A stretch of 64,000 nucleotides of DNA from a bacterium MS4 (GCA_000752215.1 CCFG01000010.1:374187-438186), one strand, 5' to 3'; positions 16,402-25,914 are shown, counted from the first letter of the stretch. Notes: generated by a model not told the origin, from the sequence alone. Made by a program: numbers and translations.

Positions 16402-18003
16402 ATGGAAAAAAGAACAGCCGCTTTTTTCGGTGTGTTTATGCTTTGTCTGTTTCTCTGCGTTTTAAGCCTGTACACGGTGTCGGACGGTGCTCAGCTTGCC
16501 GCGACCGCCGACAACCAGAGCAGCTACAAGCTGGTGGTGGCAAAAACAAGAGGGACCATTTACGACTGCAATAAAGTCTCTTTGACCGGCGCGGATACGG
16601 AGTACGCCGCCGCCATTGCGCCGAGTGTGGAGGGTGCGGCGGCACTCAGCAAGGTGCTGACGGAAAAGGAACTGGAGAGTGTTTATCCGTCCCTGACCGC
16701 GGGCAAGCCGTTTGCCCTGAAGCTGCCGAAAAGCATTACCGCAAACGGGATCGACGTATTTCCCATTGACAAAAGGTATGCCGACAAACAGACCGCCGTT
16801 CACACCATAGGCTATCTGGACGGTTCCGGCGCAGGCGCCGCCGGGATAGAAAAGGCGTTCAACAAGCAGCTGACGCAGAATCAGGGACAGATTTCCGTCA
16901 CCTATAAGGTGGACGCCGTCAACCGCGTGCTGGCGGGAGAGGACAAAAAGATCAGCGATTCCTCGTATCTGCACAACAGCGGGGTGGTGCTGACAATCGA
17001 TAAGAATATTCAGGAGATCGCCGAAGAAGCCGCCGGGAAATATCTGACCAAGGGCGCGGTGATCGTTACGGAGGTACCGTCGTGCAAAATCCGCGCGATG
17101 GTCAGCCTGCCCGACTTTTCCCCGAACAACATCGCGGCGGCGCTGAAAGCGGAGGGCTCTCCGCTCGTCAACCGCTGCCTTTCCGCGTATAACGTGGGTT
17201 CCGTATTCAAGCTCGTTTCCGCTTCCGCCGCTCTGGAATACGGCGTTTCGCCGGACACCCAGTACACCTGTACCGGCTCGATCGACGTGGACGGCGGCAT
17301 TTTCCATTGCTTTAACGGGGAGAGCCATGGCGCTGAAAATATGAAATCAGCAATCGCGCAGTCCTGCAACACCTATTTTATCAATCTCATGAAGCAGGTG
17401 CCCCAGGCCCAGTTTTTGCTGATGGCACAGAGCATGGGCTTTGGCCGCTCCTTTGAGATTGCGCCGGGCGTCTCGTCGGCTTCGGGCAATCTTCCCACCT
17501 TAAAAAGCCTCAATATCCCCAGGGCTCTGGCGAACTTTTCGTTCGGGCAGGGGGATCTGACCGCCACGCCTCTGCAGATTGCGGCAATGGTGAACGCGAT
17601 CGCAAGCGGAGGGGAGTATACGCAGCCCTACCTGTACGAGGGCCTTGTGGATGAAAATCTGAAATACACGGCGAAAGCGCCCGCGCAGGAAAGCACTCAG
17701 GTGATATCACAGAACACGGTGGACCTGCTCCGGGATTTTATGAAGGAATCCATTGAGACGGGAACCAGCAAAAAGGGCAAACCGGCCAAGGGCGGGGCGG
17801 GCGCGAAAACCGCGACCGCGCAGACGGGACGGTATGTGAACGGGGTGGAGGCGGTCGAATCCTGGTTTTCCGGGTTCTATCCGTATGAAAACCCGAAGTA
17901 CGTGATCACGGTGTTTGCGGAGGACGGCACCGGCGGCGGCGCGACCTGCGGTCCGGTCTTCAAGCAGATTGCCGACGCGCTGGCCGATAAAATCGGTCAA
18001 TAA
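16402..18003 (+). CDS. Class B penicillin-binding protein (transpeptidase)
   Basis: Cell-wall cross-linking enzyme of 533 residues. One N-terminal membrane helix (FFGVFMLCLFLCVLSLYTV) is followed by a dimerisation domain with the conserved RGTIYD, then a transpeptidase domain. Active-site motifs: SxxK as GSVFKLVSA near 267, SxN as QSCNTYF near 325, and the third motif as KTATAQTG near 470, with Ala where KTG is usual. Close to PbpA/SpoVD; without neighbours such as ftsW the precise role (elongation or sporulation) is open. The start is fixed by the GGGGGAG site in the upstream hairpin. Confidence 0.92.
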   Translation: MEKRTAAFFGVFMLCLFLCVLSLYTVSDGAQLAATADNQSSYKLVVAKTRGTIYDCNKVSLTGADTEYAAAIAPSVEGAAALSKVLTEKELESVYPSLTAGKPFALKLPKSITANGIDVFPIDKRYADKQTAVHTIGYLDGSGAGAAGIEKAFNKQLTQNQGQISVTYKVDAVNRVLAGEDKKISDSSYLHNSGVVLTIDKNIQEIAEEAAGKYLTKGAVIVTEVPSCKIRAMVSLPDFSPNNIAAALKAEGSPLVNRCLSAYNVGSVFKLVSASAALEYGVSPDTQYTCTGSIDVDGGIFHCFNGESHGAENMKSAIAQSCNTYFINLMKQVPQAQFLLMAQSMGFGRSFEIAPGVSSASGNLPTLKSLNIPRALANFSFGQGDLTATPLQIAAMVNAIASGGEYTQPYLYEGLVDENLKYTAKAPAQESTQVISQNTVDLLRDFMKESIETGTSKKGKPAKGGAGAKTATAQTGRYVNGVEAVESWFSGFYPYENPKYVITVFAEDGTGGGATCGPVFKQIADALADKIGQ

Positions 18004-18015
18004 CCGACAATTAGA

Positions 18016-18044
18016 TTGACAAGCCGCGGGATTCAGTTTATAAT
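18016..18044 (+). promoter_or_regulatory. Consensus sigma-A promoter for alaS
   Basis: TTGACA (18016-18021), 17 bp, TATAAT (18039-18044): a perfect match to consensus just before the T-box leader. Confidence 0.85.
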
Positions 18045-18049
18045 CAGGA

Positions 18050-18312
18050 TGAAATAAAGTGAATCGTGCCGGGAACCCCGGCACAGTAATAAAGGCGATG
18101 AAGGGTACGAAGGTGCCGGGCACTGCAAAAGAGAGGAAATTCACGGCTGAAAGATTTCCGCGGCTGCTGTCACCGAAGCCAACCCGCAGCCCCGCGGTGA
18201 AGAACCGCGGCGTTTTCTCCGCGTTAAGGGGGTTCAAGCGGCGCTCAGGCGCAATTTGGGTGGTACCACGGATTTCTCCGTCCCATTGTGGACGGTGAAG
18301 TCTATTTTTTTG
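18050..18312 (+). promoter_or_regulatory. T-box riboswitch (alanine type) upstream of alaS
   Basis: The leader binds uncharged tRNA and then prevents termination. The T-box sequence AATTTGGGTGGTACCACG (18253-18270) is unmistakable, and AGAGAGG and GGCTGAAAGA elements lie upstream (about 18128-18155). The terminator GGATTTCTCCGTCC / GGACGGTGAAGTC with a T run (18270-18312) follows. I could not assign the specifier codon with confidence; a GCN codon is expected from the gene controlled. The stem I region looks compact. Confidence 0.92.
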
Positions 18313-18373
18313 CGGCGCGCCGCAATTTCAAAGTTAATTATTTTTGCCTGACAGGCGGAATGGAGTTATTGCA

Positions 18374-21004
18374 ATGGAATGGACAGGGTTAAATGAACTG
18401 CGTGAAAAATATCTGTCGTTTTTTGAATCGAAAGGGCATCTGCGCCTGCAGAGCTTTTCGCTGATTCCCAAGGACGACAACAGCCTTTTGCTGATTAATT
18501 CCGGCATGGCACCGATGAAAAAATATTTTACCGGAGAGGTGACTCCCCCGCGCAAAAGAGTGACGACCTGCCAGAAATGCATCCGTACGCCGGACATTGA
18601 GCGTGTCGGCATCACCGCCCGTCACGGCACCTATTTTGAGATGCTGGGCAATTTTTCCTTCGGCGATTATTTTAAGTACGAGGCTACCGCCTGGGCGTGG
18701 GAATTCTGTACCAAAGTGCTGCAAATGCCGGTGGATAAGCTTTGGGTCACCATTTATACCGATGACGACGAAGCGTTTGAAATCTGGACGAAGGAAGTCG
18801 GCGTCGACCCGTCGCACATTGTCCGCCTGGGAAAAGAGGACAATTTCTGGGAGCACGGCTCCGGCCCCTGCGGCCCCTGCTCCGAAATCTATTTTGACCG
18901 CGGCGAACAGTACGGCTGCGGCTCGCCGACCTGCGGCGTAGGCTGTGACTGCGACCGCTACGTCGAATTCTGGAACGTGGTGTTCTCCCAGTTCAACAGC
19001 GACGGCAAGGGCAACTACCCGCCGATGGAGCATCCGAATATCGACACCGGCATGGGGCTGGAGCGTCTTGCCTGCATCATGCAGGGCGTGGACAACCTGT
19101 TCCTTGTCGATACCGTTCAGAACATTATGAAGCATATCTGCCGTATTTCCGGCGTCAAATACGGCGACGATCCGAAAAAGGACATTTCCCTGCGGGTCAT
19201 CACCGACCATATCCGCAGCACCACCTTTATGATCGGCGACGGCGTCATGCCGTCCAACGAAGGCCGCGGCTACGTCCTGCGCCGCCTGCTCCGCCGTGCC
19301 GCGCGCCACGGGCGCCTGCTCGGAATCAGCCGCACGTTCCTTGCGGAGGTTGCGCAGACGGTCATCGACGAGAATAAAAACGCATATCCAGAACTGGATG
19401 AAAAACGCGCCATGATCACAAAGCTCATCGGCGTGGAGGAAGAAAGCTTTGCAAAAACGATCGATCAGGGGCTTCAGCTTCTGAGCGGCTATATTGACAA
19501 CAGCGGCAACAAGGTGTTTTCCGGCGCGGACGCGTTCCGCCTGAACGATACCTACGGCTTCCCGATCGATCTTACCAAGGAAATTCTGGCGGAGCGCGGC
19601 ATGACCGTTGATGAAGAAGAATTCCAGCGCCTGATGCGGGAGCAGCGCGAACGCGCTCGGGCCGCGAGAAAGAACGCCGGAGCGGACGCCTGGGAAGGCG
19701 AAAGCGACCTGCTGGAAAATGTTCCGGAAACCGCGTTCCTCGGCTATGGGCAGATGGAGACCGCGGCAAAGGTCCTTGCGATTATCCGCGGCGGCGAACG
19801 CGTACCATCCGCAACCGCAGGCGACGAGATTACTCTGGTGCTCGACAGGACCGCCTTTTACGCGGAAAGCGGCGGACAGGTCGGCGATACCGGCTCCATC
19901 GAGTCTGCCGATGCGATGCTGGAGGTCAGAAATACCACCAAGAACCATGCGAAAAATTATCTGCATCACGCCGTTGTGACGGCCGGGCAGATCAGCGTCA
20001 ATGAAGAAGTCAAAGCTTCCGTAGACCGGGAAAGACGCCTCGCCGTCATGCGCAACCACACGGCCGCGCATCTGCTTCAGGCCGCGCTGCGCAGGGTGCT
20101 GGGCGACCACGTGGAGCAGGCCGGACAGCTTGTCAATGAAAAGCATGTCCGCTTCGACTTTACGCATTTTTCCGCTCTGACAAAGGAAGAGCTGGGAAAG
20201 GTCGAACAGCTTGTCAATCAGGTGATTCTGAGCGGAACAAACGTGGAGTGCCGTGAAATGCCGATCGAAGAGGCAAAGAAGCTGGGCGCGATGGCCCTGT
20301 TCGGTGAAAAATACGGCGATATCGTCCGCGTTGTCACCGTCGGTGGTTTCAGTCGTGAATTCTGCGGCGGTACCCATATGGACAACACCGCGAAAATCGG
20401 CCTGTTTAAAATCCTGTCGGAAAGCTCCGTCGCCGCCGGCGTGCGCCGGATCGAGGGCGTTACCGGCACGGGCGTGCTCGACCTGATGAACCGTACTATC
20501 GGCGAGATCGACGAGGCGGCCGCCGCATTGAAGCTGAACAATTCTTCCGAGCTGGTGCAGAAAGCGGCTCAGCTTTCCGCGGAGCTGAAGGAAAAGGACA
20601 GGACCATAGAGGCGCTCAACTCCAAGCTGGCGGGAATTCAGATCGACAGCTTGATTGCCGGCGCGAAGCAGGTGGGCGGCGTTCAGGTCATCACCGCCGT
20701 GTTCCCCGGAACGGAGCCGGACGCGCTGCGCGCCCTCTGTGACAAAGCGCGCGACCATGCCCCAAACATGGTTGCCGTGTTTGCCGGAACCCGGGACGGA
20801 AAGGCCAACATCGCCGCGTGTGTCGCTAAGGAAGCACTGGCGAAGGGCGTCAACGCCGGTCAGATCGTGCGCGCGGTCGCACAGCTTGCGGGCGGCAACG
20901 GCGGCGGCAGGGCGGACAGCGCCATGGCCGGTGCGAAAGATTTGTCAAAGCTTGACGGCGCTCTGGCGGAAGTTGAGAAAATTGTTGCCAATATGCTCAA
21001 ATGA
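18374..21004 (+). CDS. alaS: Alanyl-tRNA synthetase
   Basis: Charges tRNA-Ala. It is 876 residues from ATG 18374 (GGAG at 18362-18365). In order: class II catalytic core (GLNELREKYLSFFESKGH, RHGTYFEMLGNFSFGDYFK), tRNA-recognition region, editing domain with the zinc-type motif HTAAHLLQAALR (about 560) and CGGTHMDNT (about 670), then the C-terminal DHHA1 domain with GGGRADSAMAGAKD. Length and motifs are complete. Expression is controlled by the T-box leader. Confidence 0.98.
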   Translation: MEWTGLNELREKYLSFFESKGHLRLQSFSLIPKDDNSLLLINSGMAPMKKYFTGEVTPPRKRVTTCQKCIRTPDIERVGITARHGTYFEMLGNFSFGDYFKYEATAWAWEFCTKVLQMPVDKLWVTIYTDDDEAFEIWTKEVGVDPSHIVRLGKEDNFWEHGSGPCGPCSEIYFDRGEQYGCGSPTCGVGCDCDRYVEFWNVVFSQFNSDGKGNYPPMEHPNIDTGMGLERLACIMQGVDNLFLVDTVQNIMKHICRISGVKYGDDPKKDISLRVITDHIRSTTFMIGDGVMPSNEGRGYVLRRLLRRAARHGRLLGISRTFLAEVAQTVIDENKNAYPELDEKRAMITKLIGVEEESFAKTIDQGLQLLSGYIDNSGNKVFSGADAFRLNDTYGFPIDLTKEILAERGMTVDEEEFQRLMREQRERARAARKNAGADAWEGESDLLENVPETAFLGYGQMETAAKVLAIIRGGERVPSATAGDEITLVLDRTAFYAESGGQVGDTGSIESADAMLEVRNTTKNHAKNYLHHAVVTAGQISVNEEVKASVDRERRLAVMRNHTAAHLLQAALRRVLGDHVEQAGQLVNEKHVRFDFTHFSALTKEELGKVEQLVNQVILSGTNVECREMPIEEAKKLGAMALFGEKYGDIVRVVTVGGFSREFCGGTHMDNTAKIGLFKILSESSVAAGVRRIEGVTGTGVLDLMNRTIGEIDEAAAALKLNNSSELVQKAAQLSAELKEKDRTIEALNSKLAGIQIDSLIAGAKQVGGVQVITAVFPGTEPDALRALCDKARDHAPNMVAVFAGTRDGKANIAACVAKEALAKGVNAGQIVRAVAQLAGGNGGGRADSAMAGAKDLSKLDGALAEVEKIVANMLK

Positions 21005-21050
21005 TACTATAATAATAGCGTTGCATTGTTAGAACAAAGGAGGTCTCAGC

Positions 21051-21389
21051 GTGGACTGCGTGTTTTGCAAAATAGCGAACGGCGAAATTCCCAGTAAAAA
21101 GGCGTACGAGGATGGCCGTGTGCTGGCGTTTTATGATCTGGATCCCCAGGCGCCCGTGCACATTCTGATTATTCCAAAAGAACATATTCAGTCTGTGGAA
21201 GATATCACGGAGGAAAACAGCGCGATCGTCGCCCATATTTTTGAAGTGGCGGCGAAGCTCGCAAAGGAAAACAATCTGGAAAAAGGGTTTCGTGTTGTCA
21301 GCAATGTGGGAAAGGACGGCGGTCAGAGTGTGCCGCACCTGCATTTCCACCTGCTTGGGGGCCGTTCCATGAAGTGGCCTCCGGGCTGA
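21051..21389 (+). CDS. HIT family protein (HinT-like purine nucleoside phosphoramidase)
   Basis: 112 residues, one HIT domain. N-terminus CVFCKIANGEIPSKKAYED with a Cys pair, and the catalytic histidine triad as HLHFHLLGGR near the end. It hydrolyses AMP-lysine or aminoacyl-adenylate type compounds. Sitting after alaS, it may clear alanyl-adenylate, an inference from position and family. The start follows AAAGGAGGTC. Confidence 0.95.
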   Translation: MDCVFCKIANGEIPSKKAYEDGRVLAFYDLDPQAPVHILIIPKEHIQSVEDITEENSAIVAHIFEVAAKLAKENNLEKGFRVVSNVGKDGGQSVPHLHFHLLGGRSMKWPPG

Positions 21390-21428
21390 TAAACAGCGTT
21401 TTATTTCAATCGGAAAGGTCGAATAATA

Positions 21429-21968
21429 ATGGGTGAATATTACAAGATGACAATCGCGGGCTGCGAGCGCGAATTGCCGATTTGTCCGATCAGCGACACG
21501 CTTGACATCGCGGGCTTTGTCATGCTCGGCGACGTGGAGATCACTGAGAAAACGGCGGCCGCGCTTCTCGAGAAATGCCCGGAGCATGATGTCGTCGTCA
21601 CGGCGGAAACAAAGGGAATCCCGCTCTGCTACGAAATGGCCCGTCAGGGCTGCCGCCGTTACATTGTCGCGCGTAAAAGCGTAAAAGCGTATATGCGCAA
21701 CCCCATTCACGTAGAGGTGAAATCCATCACCACGGATCATGTGCAGAAGCTTTATCTTGCGGAAGACGATTATAAGGGACTGAACGGCAAGCGCGTCCTG
21801 ATTGTGGACGACGTGATCAGCACGGGAGAATCCCTTGCGGCAATGGAGGACCTTGTCAGGCAGTTCGGCGGCAAGATTGTCGGCCGCGCCTGTGTGCTCG
21901 CCGAGGGCGATGCCAAGGACAGGGACGATATTATTTATCTGGAGCCTCTGCCGTTGTTTTTTAAATAA
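21429..21968 (+). CDS. Phosphoribosyltransferase (adenine PRTase-like)
   Basis: 179 residues with a PRPP-binding loop VLIVDDVISTGES near 132-144 and an upstream TAETKGIPLCYEMA segment like that of adenine/xanthine PRTases. The long insert with RKSVKAYMRNPIHV is typical of APRT-type proteins found beside clostridial housekeeping genes. The true base substrate is not established. A ribosome binding site (GAAAGG) precedes the start. It lies between HIT and the comEC-like gene on the same strand. Confidence 0.88.
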   Translation: MGEYYKMTIAGCERELPICPISDTLDIAGFVMLGDVEITEKTAAALLEKCPEHDVVVTAETKGIPLCYEMARQGCRRYIVARKSVKAYMRNPIHVEVKSITTDHVQKLYLAEDDYKGLNGKRVLIVDDVISTGESLAAMEDLVRQFGGKIVGRACVLAEGDAKDRDDIIYLEPLPLFFK

Positions 21969-21995
21969 TCCGGACATTTTCATTTCGGGGGAGTT

Positions 21996-24218
21996 ATGAT
22001 GAAGCGGCCGCTTGTGCTGGTGGGTTTTTGTTATCTGCTGACACTGGCGGCCGCTGTTTATTTTGGCCCGGAGCTGTCGCTGCTTCTTGCCTGTGCCTCC
22101 CTCGCGGGGTTCCTGATTACCGCGCTGGCGCCGAAAACGCGTGCTGTCGGCGTGTTTCCCGCCGCTTTGCTCACGGTGTCGCTGGCATTCGGCGGCTTTT
22201 ATGCGTATCATCAGTCCCAGGTGGAACCGGCGAAGCTGCTTGCCGGTCGGGATGCGGTGATCGACGGTACCGTCTGTGAGCTTCCTTATCAGGCGTACAA
22301 CCGGTTTTATTATATTGTGGAAGTCAATGACATCTCTCTGAAAGACGCCCCCAGGCCGCTGAAAATACGGATTTCGTCACAGGGCGCTCTGAACGTGGAA
22401 CCGTATTCCCATGTGAAAGGGAAGGTGCATTTGTTCCTGCCTTCGGGCGGAGAGGGCTATTCCTCGCGCTCCTACTACGCTTCCAAGGGAATCACCCTGT
22501 TTTCCTACCTTTATGAATATGAAAACGTGCGGGTGAGCCCCCCTACACGAAAGCCGCCGTACTATTACGCGCTGAAGCTTCGGTCCGCGCTGCTGAAATC
22601 CGTCCGCTCCATGCTGCCTCCCAGCGAGGCCAAGCTGGTCAACGGGGTCCTTTTCGGCGATCAGACCAGCCTTTCCCCGCAGGTGACCGCCGATTTCCGG
22701 GCCATCGGCGTTTCCCATATTTTATCCGTTTCCGGGCTGCACATGACGACGATGGCGGAACTGATCCTGATGCTGCTCCTGTTTTTTAGGGTGCCGAAGA
22801 AGCCCGCGGCGGCTCTGGCCGGTGTCGGCGTCGTCTGCTTTATGGCAGTTACCTGCTTTGTCCCATCCGTTACGCGCAGCGGGGTGATGTGCCTGATCTA
22901 CCTTTCGGGCATGCTTTTGTCCCGTCATCCGGATTCGCTGAATTCCCTGAGCATTTCCGTGCTGCTGATCGGCTGGTCGAACCCGTACGCCGCTGCGGAT
23001 GTGGGCTTGTTGCTCTCGTTTTCCGCAACACTGGGGCTGATTTTATTTTCCGGACAGACGGCTGGCTATTTGAACCGGAAATATGATAAAATAAAGAAGA
23101 TCGGTCCCCTTGTGCGCGGGGTCAACGGAATTCTGGGGACCACCGTATGGGCGGTGCTTTTTACGCTGCCGATCGTCATCCTTTCTTTTCAAAGTGTTTC
23201 GCTTGCCGCGCCGATTGCTAATCTTCTGGAGCTGGTCCCTTCTACGCTGATGATGAATTTTGCGGCCATTGCCGCCGTAATCAATCTGATTGCCCCGCAG
23301 TCCTTCCTTGCCATGCCGTTTGCGCTGGTTTCGGGGCTGCTGGCGAAATATATGCTTGCCTGCGCGCACTGGCTTGCGCAAACTCCGTTCGCCTCTGTTT
23401 CGGCGTCCTACGGATTTGTGACGGTCTGGCTCTCCGCTACGGTCCTTTTGATTGCCGCGACCGTTCTGATGATGAAAAACCGGAAGCTGTTCCGGGTCAC
23501 CGCGCTGCTTTCGCTGACGTTGCTTCTGACCGGTATTTTTTCTTATCAGCTTTCCATGCGCAACGTGACGCGCCTTGCCGTTCTGGACGGCGCCGGGTCC
23601 GTCGTTCTTACGCGCAACGGCCGCGCGGCGGTGATCGGCTGCGGGGGCTTTCGCTCCGAAACCGTCGGCAGTTATCTGCGCAGCCAGGGGGTAACGAAGC
23701 TGGATGTCCTTCAGCCGCTGACCCTGACGGCGGAGGAAGCAAAAAACGCGGCGGAGCTGATGAATGCGTTTACGCCGGACAGGCTTGTGATCCCAAAGGA
23801 CGAGATGGTCGATACGTATATCCGTAAGGCGGTTACGCAAGCGGGCAGCGTGGCCCCATACGATCTTTCCGCCGACACGAAATTGTGGGAGAATACGGAG
23901 GTGCAGGTGCGGTTTGACGGCACTGCTGCCGCGGCAAGGATTACGGCCGGCGGCGTGTCGGTTCTGGTTTTCCCCGCCGGGGCAAAGCTTGACGGCCTGC
24001 CGGAGGAATGGCTTTCCTCCGATTTTGCGGCGGCGGATTCCGTTCCGAAAAACGCAGACCTGCTTCATCCCTTGTTTACCATCCTTTCTGCAGATGGGGA
24101 AACGATGGGACAGGACGTTTCACAGATAAAAAAGCTGAACCCGATCGTGACGGGCGGCGCCGGAAATATTGTGCTGCAGATAAAGGACGACGGGACTTTA
24201 CAATTAAGGAGGGAGTAA
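21996..24218 (+). CDS. ComEC/Rec2-family membrane protein with a degenerate C-terminal hydrolase domain
   Basis: ComEC forms the channel for single-stranded DNA uptake. It is 740 residues: two N-terminal hydrophobic helices, a DUF4131-like domain (about 50-190), the Competence domain (about 210-480, with HILSVSGLHMTTMAEL, FVPSVTRSGVMCLIY and many helices), then a metallo-beta-lactamase-like domain. In this last domain the expected THxHxDH metal motif is replaced by LQPLTLTAEEAKNAAEL, so the nuclease centre looks lost. Start after GGGGGAG. Competence is not otherwise visible here. Confidence 0.88.
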   Translation: MMKRPLVLVGFCYLLTLAAAVYFGPELSLLLACASLAGFLITALAPKTRAVGVFPAALLTVSLAFGGFYAYHQSQVEPAKLLAGRDAVIDGTVCELPYQAYNRFYYIVEVNDISLKDAPRPLKIRISSQGALNVEPYSHVKGKVHLFLPSGGEGYSSRSYYASKGITLFSYLYEYENVRVSPPTRKPPYYYALKLRSALLKSVRSMLPPSEAKLVNGVLFGDQTSLSPQVTADFRAIGVSHILSVSGLHMTTMAELILMLLLFFRVPKKPAAALAGVGVVCFMAVTCFVPSVTRSGVMCLIYLSGMLLSRHPDSLNSLSISVLLIGWSNPYAAADVGLLLSFSATLGLILFSGQTAGYLNRKYDKIKKIGPLVRGVNGILGTTVWAVLFTLPIVILSFQSVSLAAPIANLLELVPSTLMMNFAAIAAVINLIAPQSFLAMPFALVSGLLAKYMLACAHWLAQTPFASVSASYGFVTVWLSATVLLIAATVLMMKNRKLFRVTALLSLTLLLTGIFSYQLSMRNVTRLAVLDGAGSVVLTRNGRAAVIGCGGFRSETVGSYLRSQGVTKLDVLQPLTLTAEEAKNAAELMNAFTPDRLVIPKDEMVDTYIRKAVTQAGSVAPYDLSADTKLWENTEVQVRFDGTAAAARITAGGVSVLVFPAGAKLDGLPEEWLSSDFAAADSVPKNADLLHPLFTILSADGETMGQDVSQIKKLNPIVTGGAGNIVLQIKDDGTLQLRRE

Positions 24219-24219
24219 T

Positions 24220-25269
24220 ATGCCAGAAATTACCGAGGCGGAACTGAAAAAACAAATTGAAAAAGCGGATTTTGTAAACCTCTATTTTCTGCATGGAGAA
24301 GAAAAGTATCTGGTTGGCTTCTATGCGAAAAAGCTGATTGCCAAAGCCGCGGGGACCGCGTTTTTGGATTTTAATTTTCAGCGCTTTGACGATTCTGCCA
24401 CGATTGATCAGATCGCGGCGGCGGTGGAAGCGCTCCCTTTCATGGCGGAGCGCAAATGCGTGGCGGTCTCCGACCTGGATGTGGAAGGCCTGCGCGCGCA
24501 GGAAGCGGCCAAACTGGACGAGCTTCTGAAAAGCGTTCCGGACACAACCGTGCTGGTGTTCTATCTGCCGTCCGCGGAAATCGATTATAAAAAAGATAAA
24601 AAATGGAAAAAGCTGATGGATACGGTCAATCAGGCGGGCGTGACGGTTCACCTGAAAAAACGCTCCGGACCGGACCTTGAAAAAGCCCTGTGCGCAGCGG
24701 CGGCAAAACGGGGCTGTGATCTCTCGCGGCAGAACGCCGGGCGTATTGTCGGTTACTGCGGAAACGACCTGCAGACGCTGTATAACGAGCTGGAAAAGCT
24801 ATGCGCTTTTGTAAAGGAAGGCGCGATCACCGCGCAGACGATTGACGCGCTGGTGGTGAAGAATCTGGAAACCCGGGTATATGATCTGTCCAAGGCGGTT
24901 ATCGCGGGCCAGTACGACAAAGCCTACGGGATTCTGGACCTCCTGTTTTATCAGAATGAGGAGCCCGTTTCCGTTCTGGCGGTGCTTTCCTCCGCGTATA
25001 TCGACATGTACCGCGTCAGGGCTTCCATTCAGAGTGGATTCACCGCGTCGGAGCCCGGAAAGCACTTTGACTATGCCCGCAAGGAATTCAGGCTCACCAA
25101 CGCGGAGCGGGACGCGAAGAAACTGACCACGCCCATGCTGCGTCAGAGCCTTCAGGCGCTTCTGGGGGCGGATACCGCGCTGAAAAGCGCGCGCGGCGAC
25201 CGGCGCATCATTATGGAAAAGCTGATCGCGCAGCTTTTACTCATAGCGGAAAGGGAGAAAACGGCTTGA
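24220..25269 (+). CDS. holA: DNA polymerase III subunit delta
   Basis: Clamp-loader subunit that opens the sliding clamp. It is 349 residues. The N-terminal domain (VNLYFLHGEEKYLVGFYAKKL) and the region with VLVFYLPSAEIDYKKDKKWKKL match the family; the C-terminal domain has SVLAVLSSAYIDMYRVR and the final DRRIIMEKLIAQLLLI helix. A good AAGGAGGG site precedes the ATG. The typical order comEC-holA is kept. Confidence 0.94.
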   Translation: MPEITEAELKKQIEKADFVNLYFLHGEEKYLVGFYAKKLIAKAAGTAFLDFNFQRFDDSATIDQIAAAVEALPFMAERKCVAVSDLDVEGLRAQEAAKLDELLKSVPDTTVLVFYLPSAEIDYKKDKKWKKLMDTVNQAGVTVHLKKRSGPDLEKALCAAAAKRGCDLSRQNAGRIVGYCGNDLQTLYNELEKLCAFVKEGAITAQTIDALVVKNLETRVYDLSKAVIAGQYDKAYGILDLLFYQNEEPVSVLAVLSSAYIDMYRVRASIQSGFTASEPGKHFDYARKEFRLTNAERDAKKLTTPMLRQSLQALLGADTALKSARGDRRIIMEKLIAQLLLIAEREKTA

Positions 25270-25862
25270 TTAAAATAAAGGAAGCGGTCATAGTAGAGGG
25301 GAAATACGATAAGATCAAGCTTTCCTCGATCATTGACGGTTTAATTATAGAGACGCGGGGATTCCGGATTTTCCGCGATAAAGAACAAATGGAAATGATT
25401 CGCCGGCTGGCGGACAACCGCGGAATTTTGGTTTTGACGGACAGCGACTCCGCCGGATTCCTCATCCGGAACTACCTTTCCGGCGCGGTCAGCCCGGAAA
25501 AAATCAAGCATGCCTATATTCCCGATATTTTCGGGAAAGAGGGCCGCAAGGATAAACCCTCCAAGGAAGGAAAGCTCGGGGTGGAAGGGGTGCCTGTGCA
25601 GGCAATCGTTGACGCCCTGCGGCGCGCGGGCGTCACCTGCAGCGAGGACGAAGCTCCCGCGGGACGGAAGATTGCCAAAACGGACCTTTATCTTGCCGGC
25701 CTGTCCGGTGGGGAAAACAGCGCGCAGAAAAGAAGGACATTTTTAAAGGAGCTGGCATTGCCAGAGCATCTGGCGGTAAATTCGATGGTCGGCGTTCTGA
25801 ACAGCATTATGACTTACGACGAATTTTGCAGTTTAATTGACAAACTTTTTAAAAATTCGTAA
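25266..25862 (+). CDS. Toprim-domain protein, ribonuclease M5-like (DUF4093)
   Basis: 198 residues. The N-terminal toprim domain has the acidic Glu in VIVEGKYDKIKL and the DxD in LTDSDSAGFLIRNYL, followed by HAYIPDIFGKEGRKDKPSKEGKLG, the pattern of RNase M5 (5S rRNA maturase). The C-terminal DUF4093 region has LSGGENSAQKRRTFLKEL. Overlaps the holA stop by 4 bases, so it is coupled. Function as an RNA-processing nuclease is inferred from family. Confidence 0.88.
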   Translation: MIKIKEAVIVEGKYDKIKLSSIIDGLIIETRGFRIFRDKEQMEMIRRLADNRGILVLTDSDSAGFLIRNYLSGAVSPEKIKHAYIPDIFGKEGRKDKPSKEGKLGVEGVPVQAIVDALRRAGVTCSEDEAPAGRKIAKTDLYLAGLSGGENSAQKRRTFLKELALPEHLAVNSMVGVLNSIMTYDEFCSLIDKLFKNS

Positions 25863-25869
25863 TTTGGGG

Positions 25870-25899
25870 TTGACAATGGGATGAATAGAATGATATAAT
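25870..25899 (+). promoter_or_regulatory. Sigma-A promoter for tRNA-Leu
   Basis: TTGACA (25870-25875), 18 bp, TATAAT (25894-25899), ending 15 bases before the tRNA. Confidence 0.75.
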
Positions 25900-25914
25900 A
25901 ACTCTCGCTGAGTC

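Noticed and set aside
18389..20758. Large open frame opposite alaS
   Set aside because: Shadow of alanyl-tRNA synthetase caused by GC-rich third positions.
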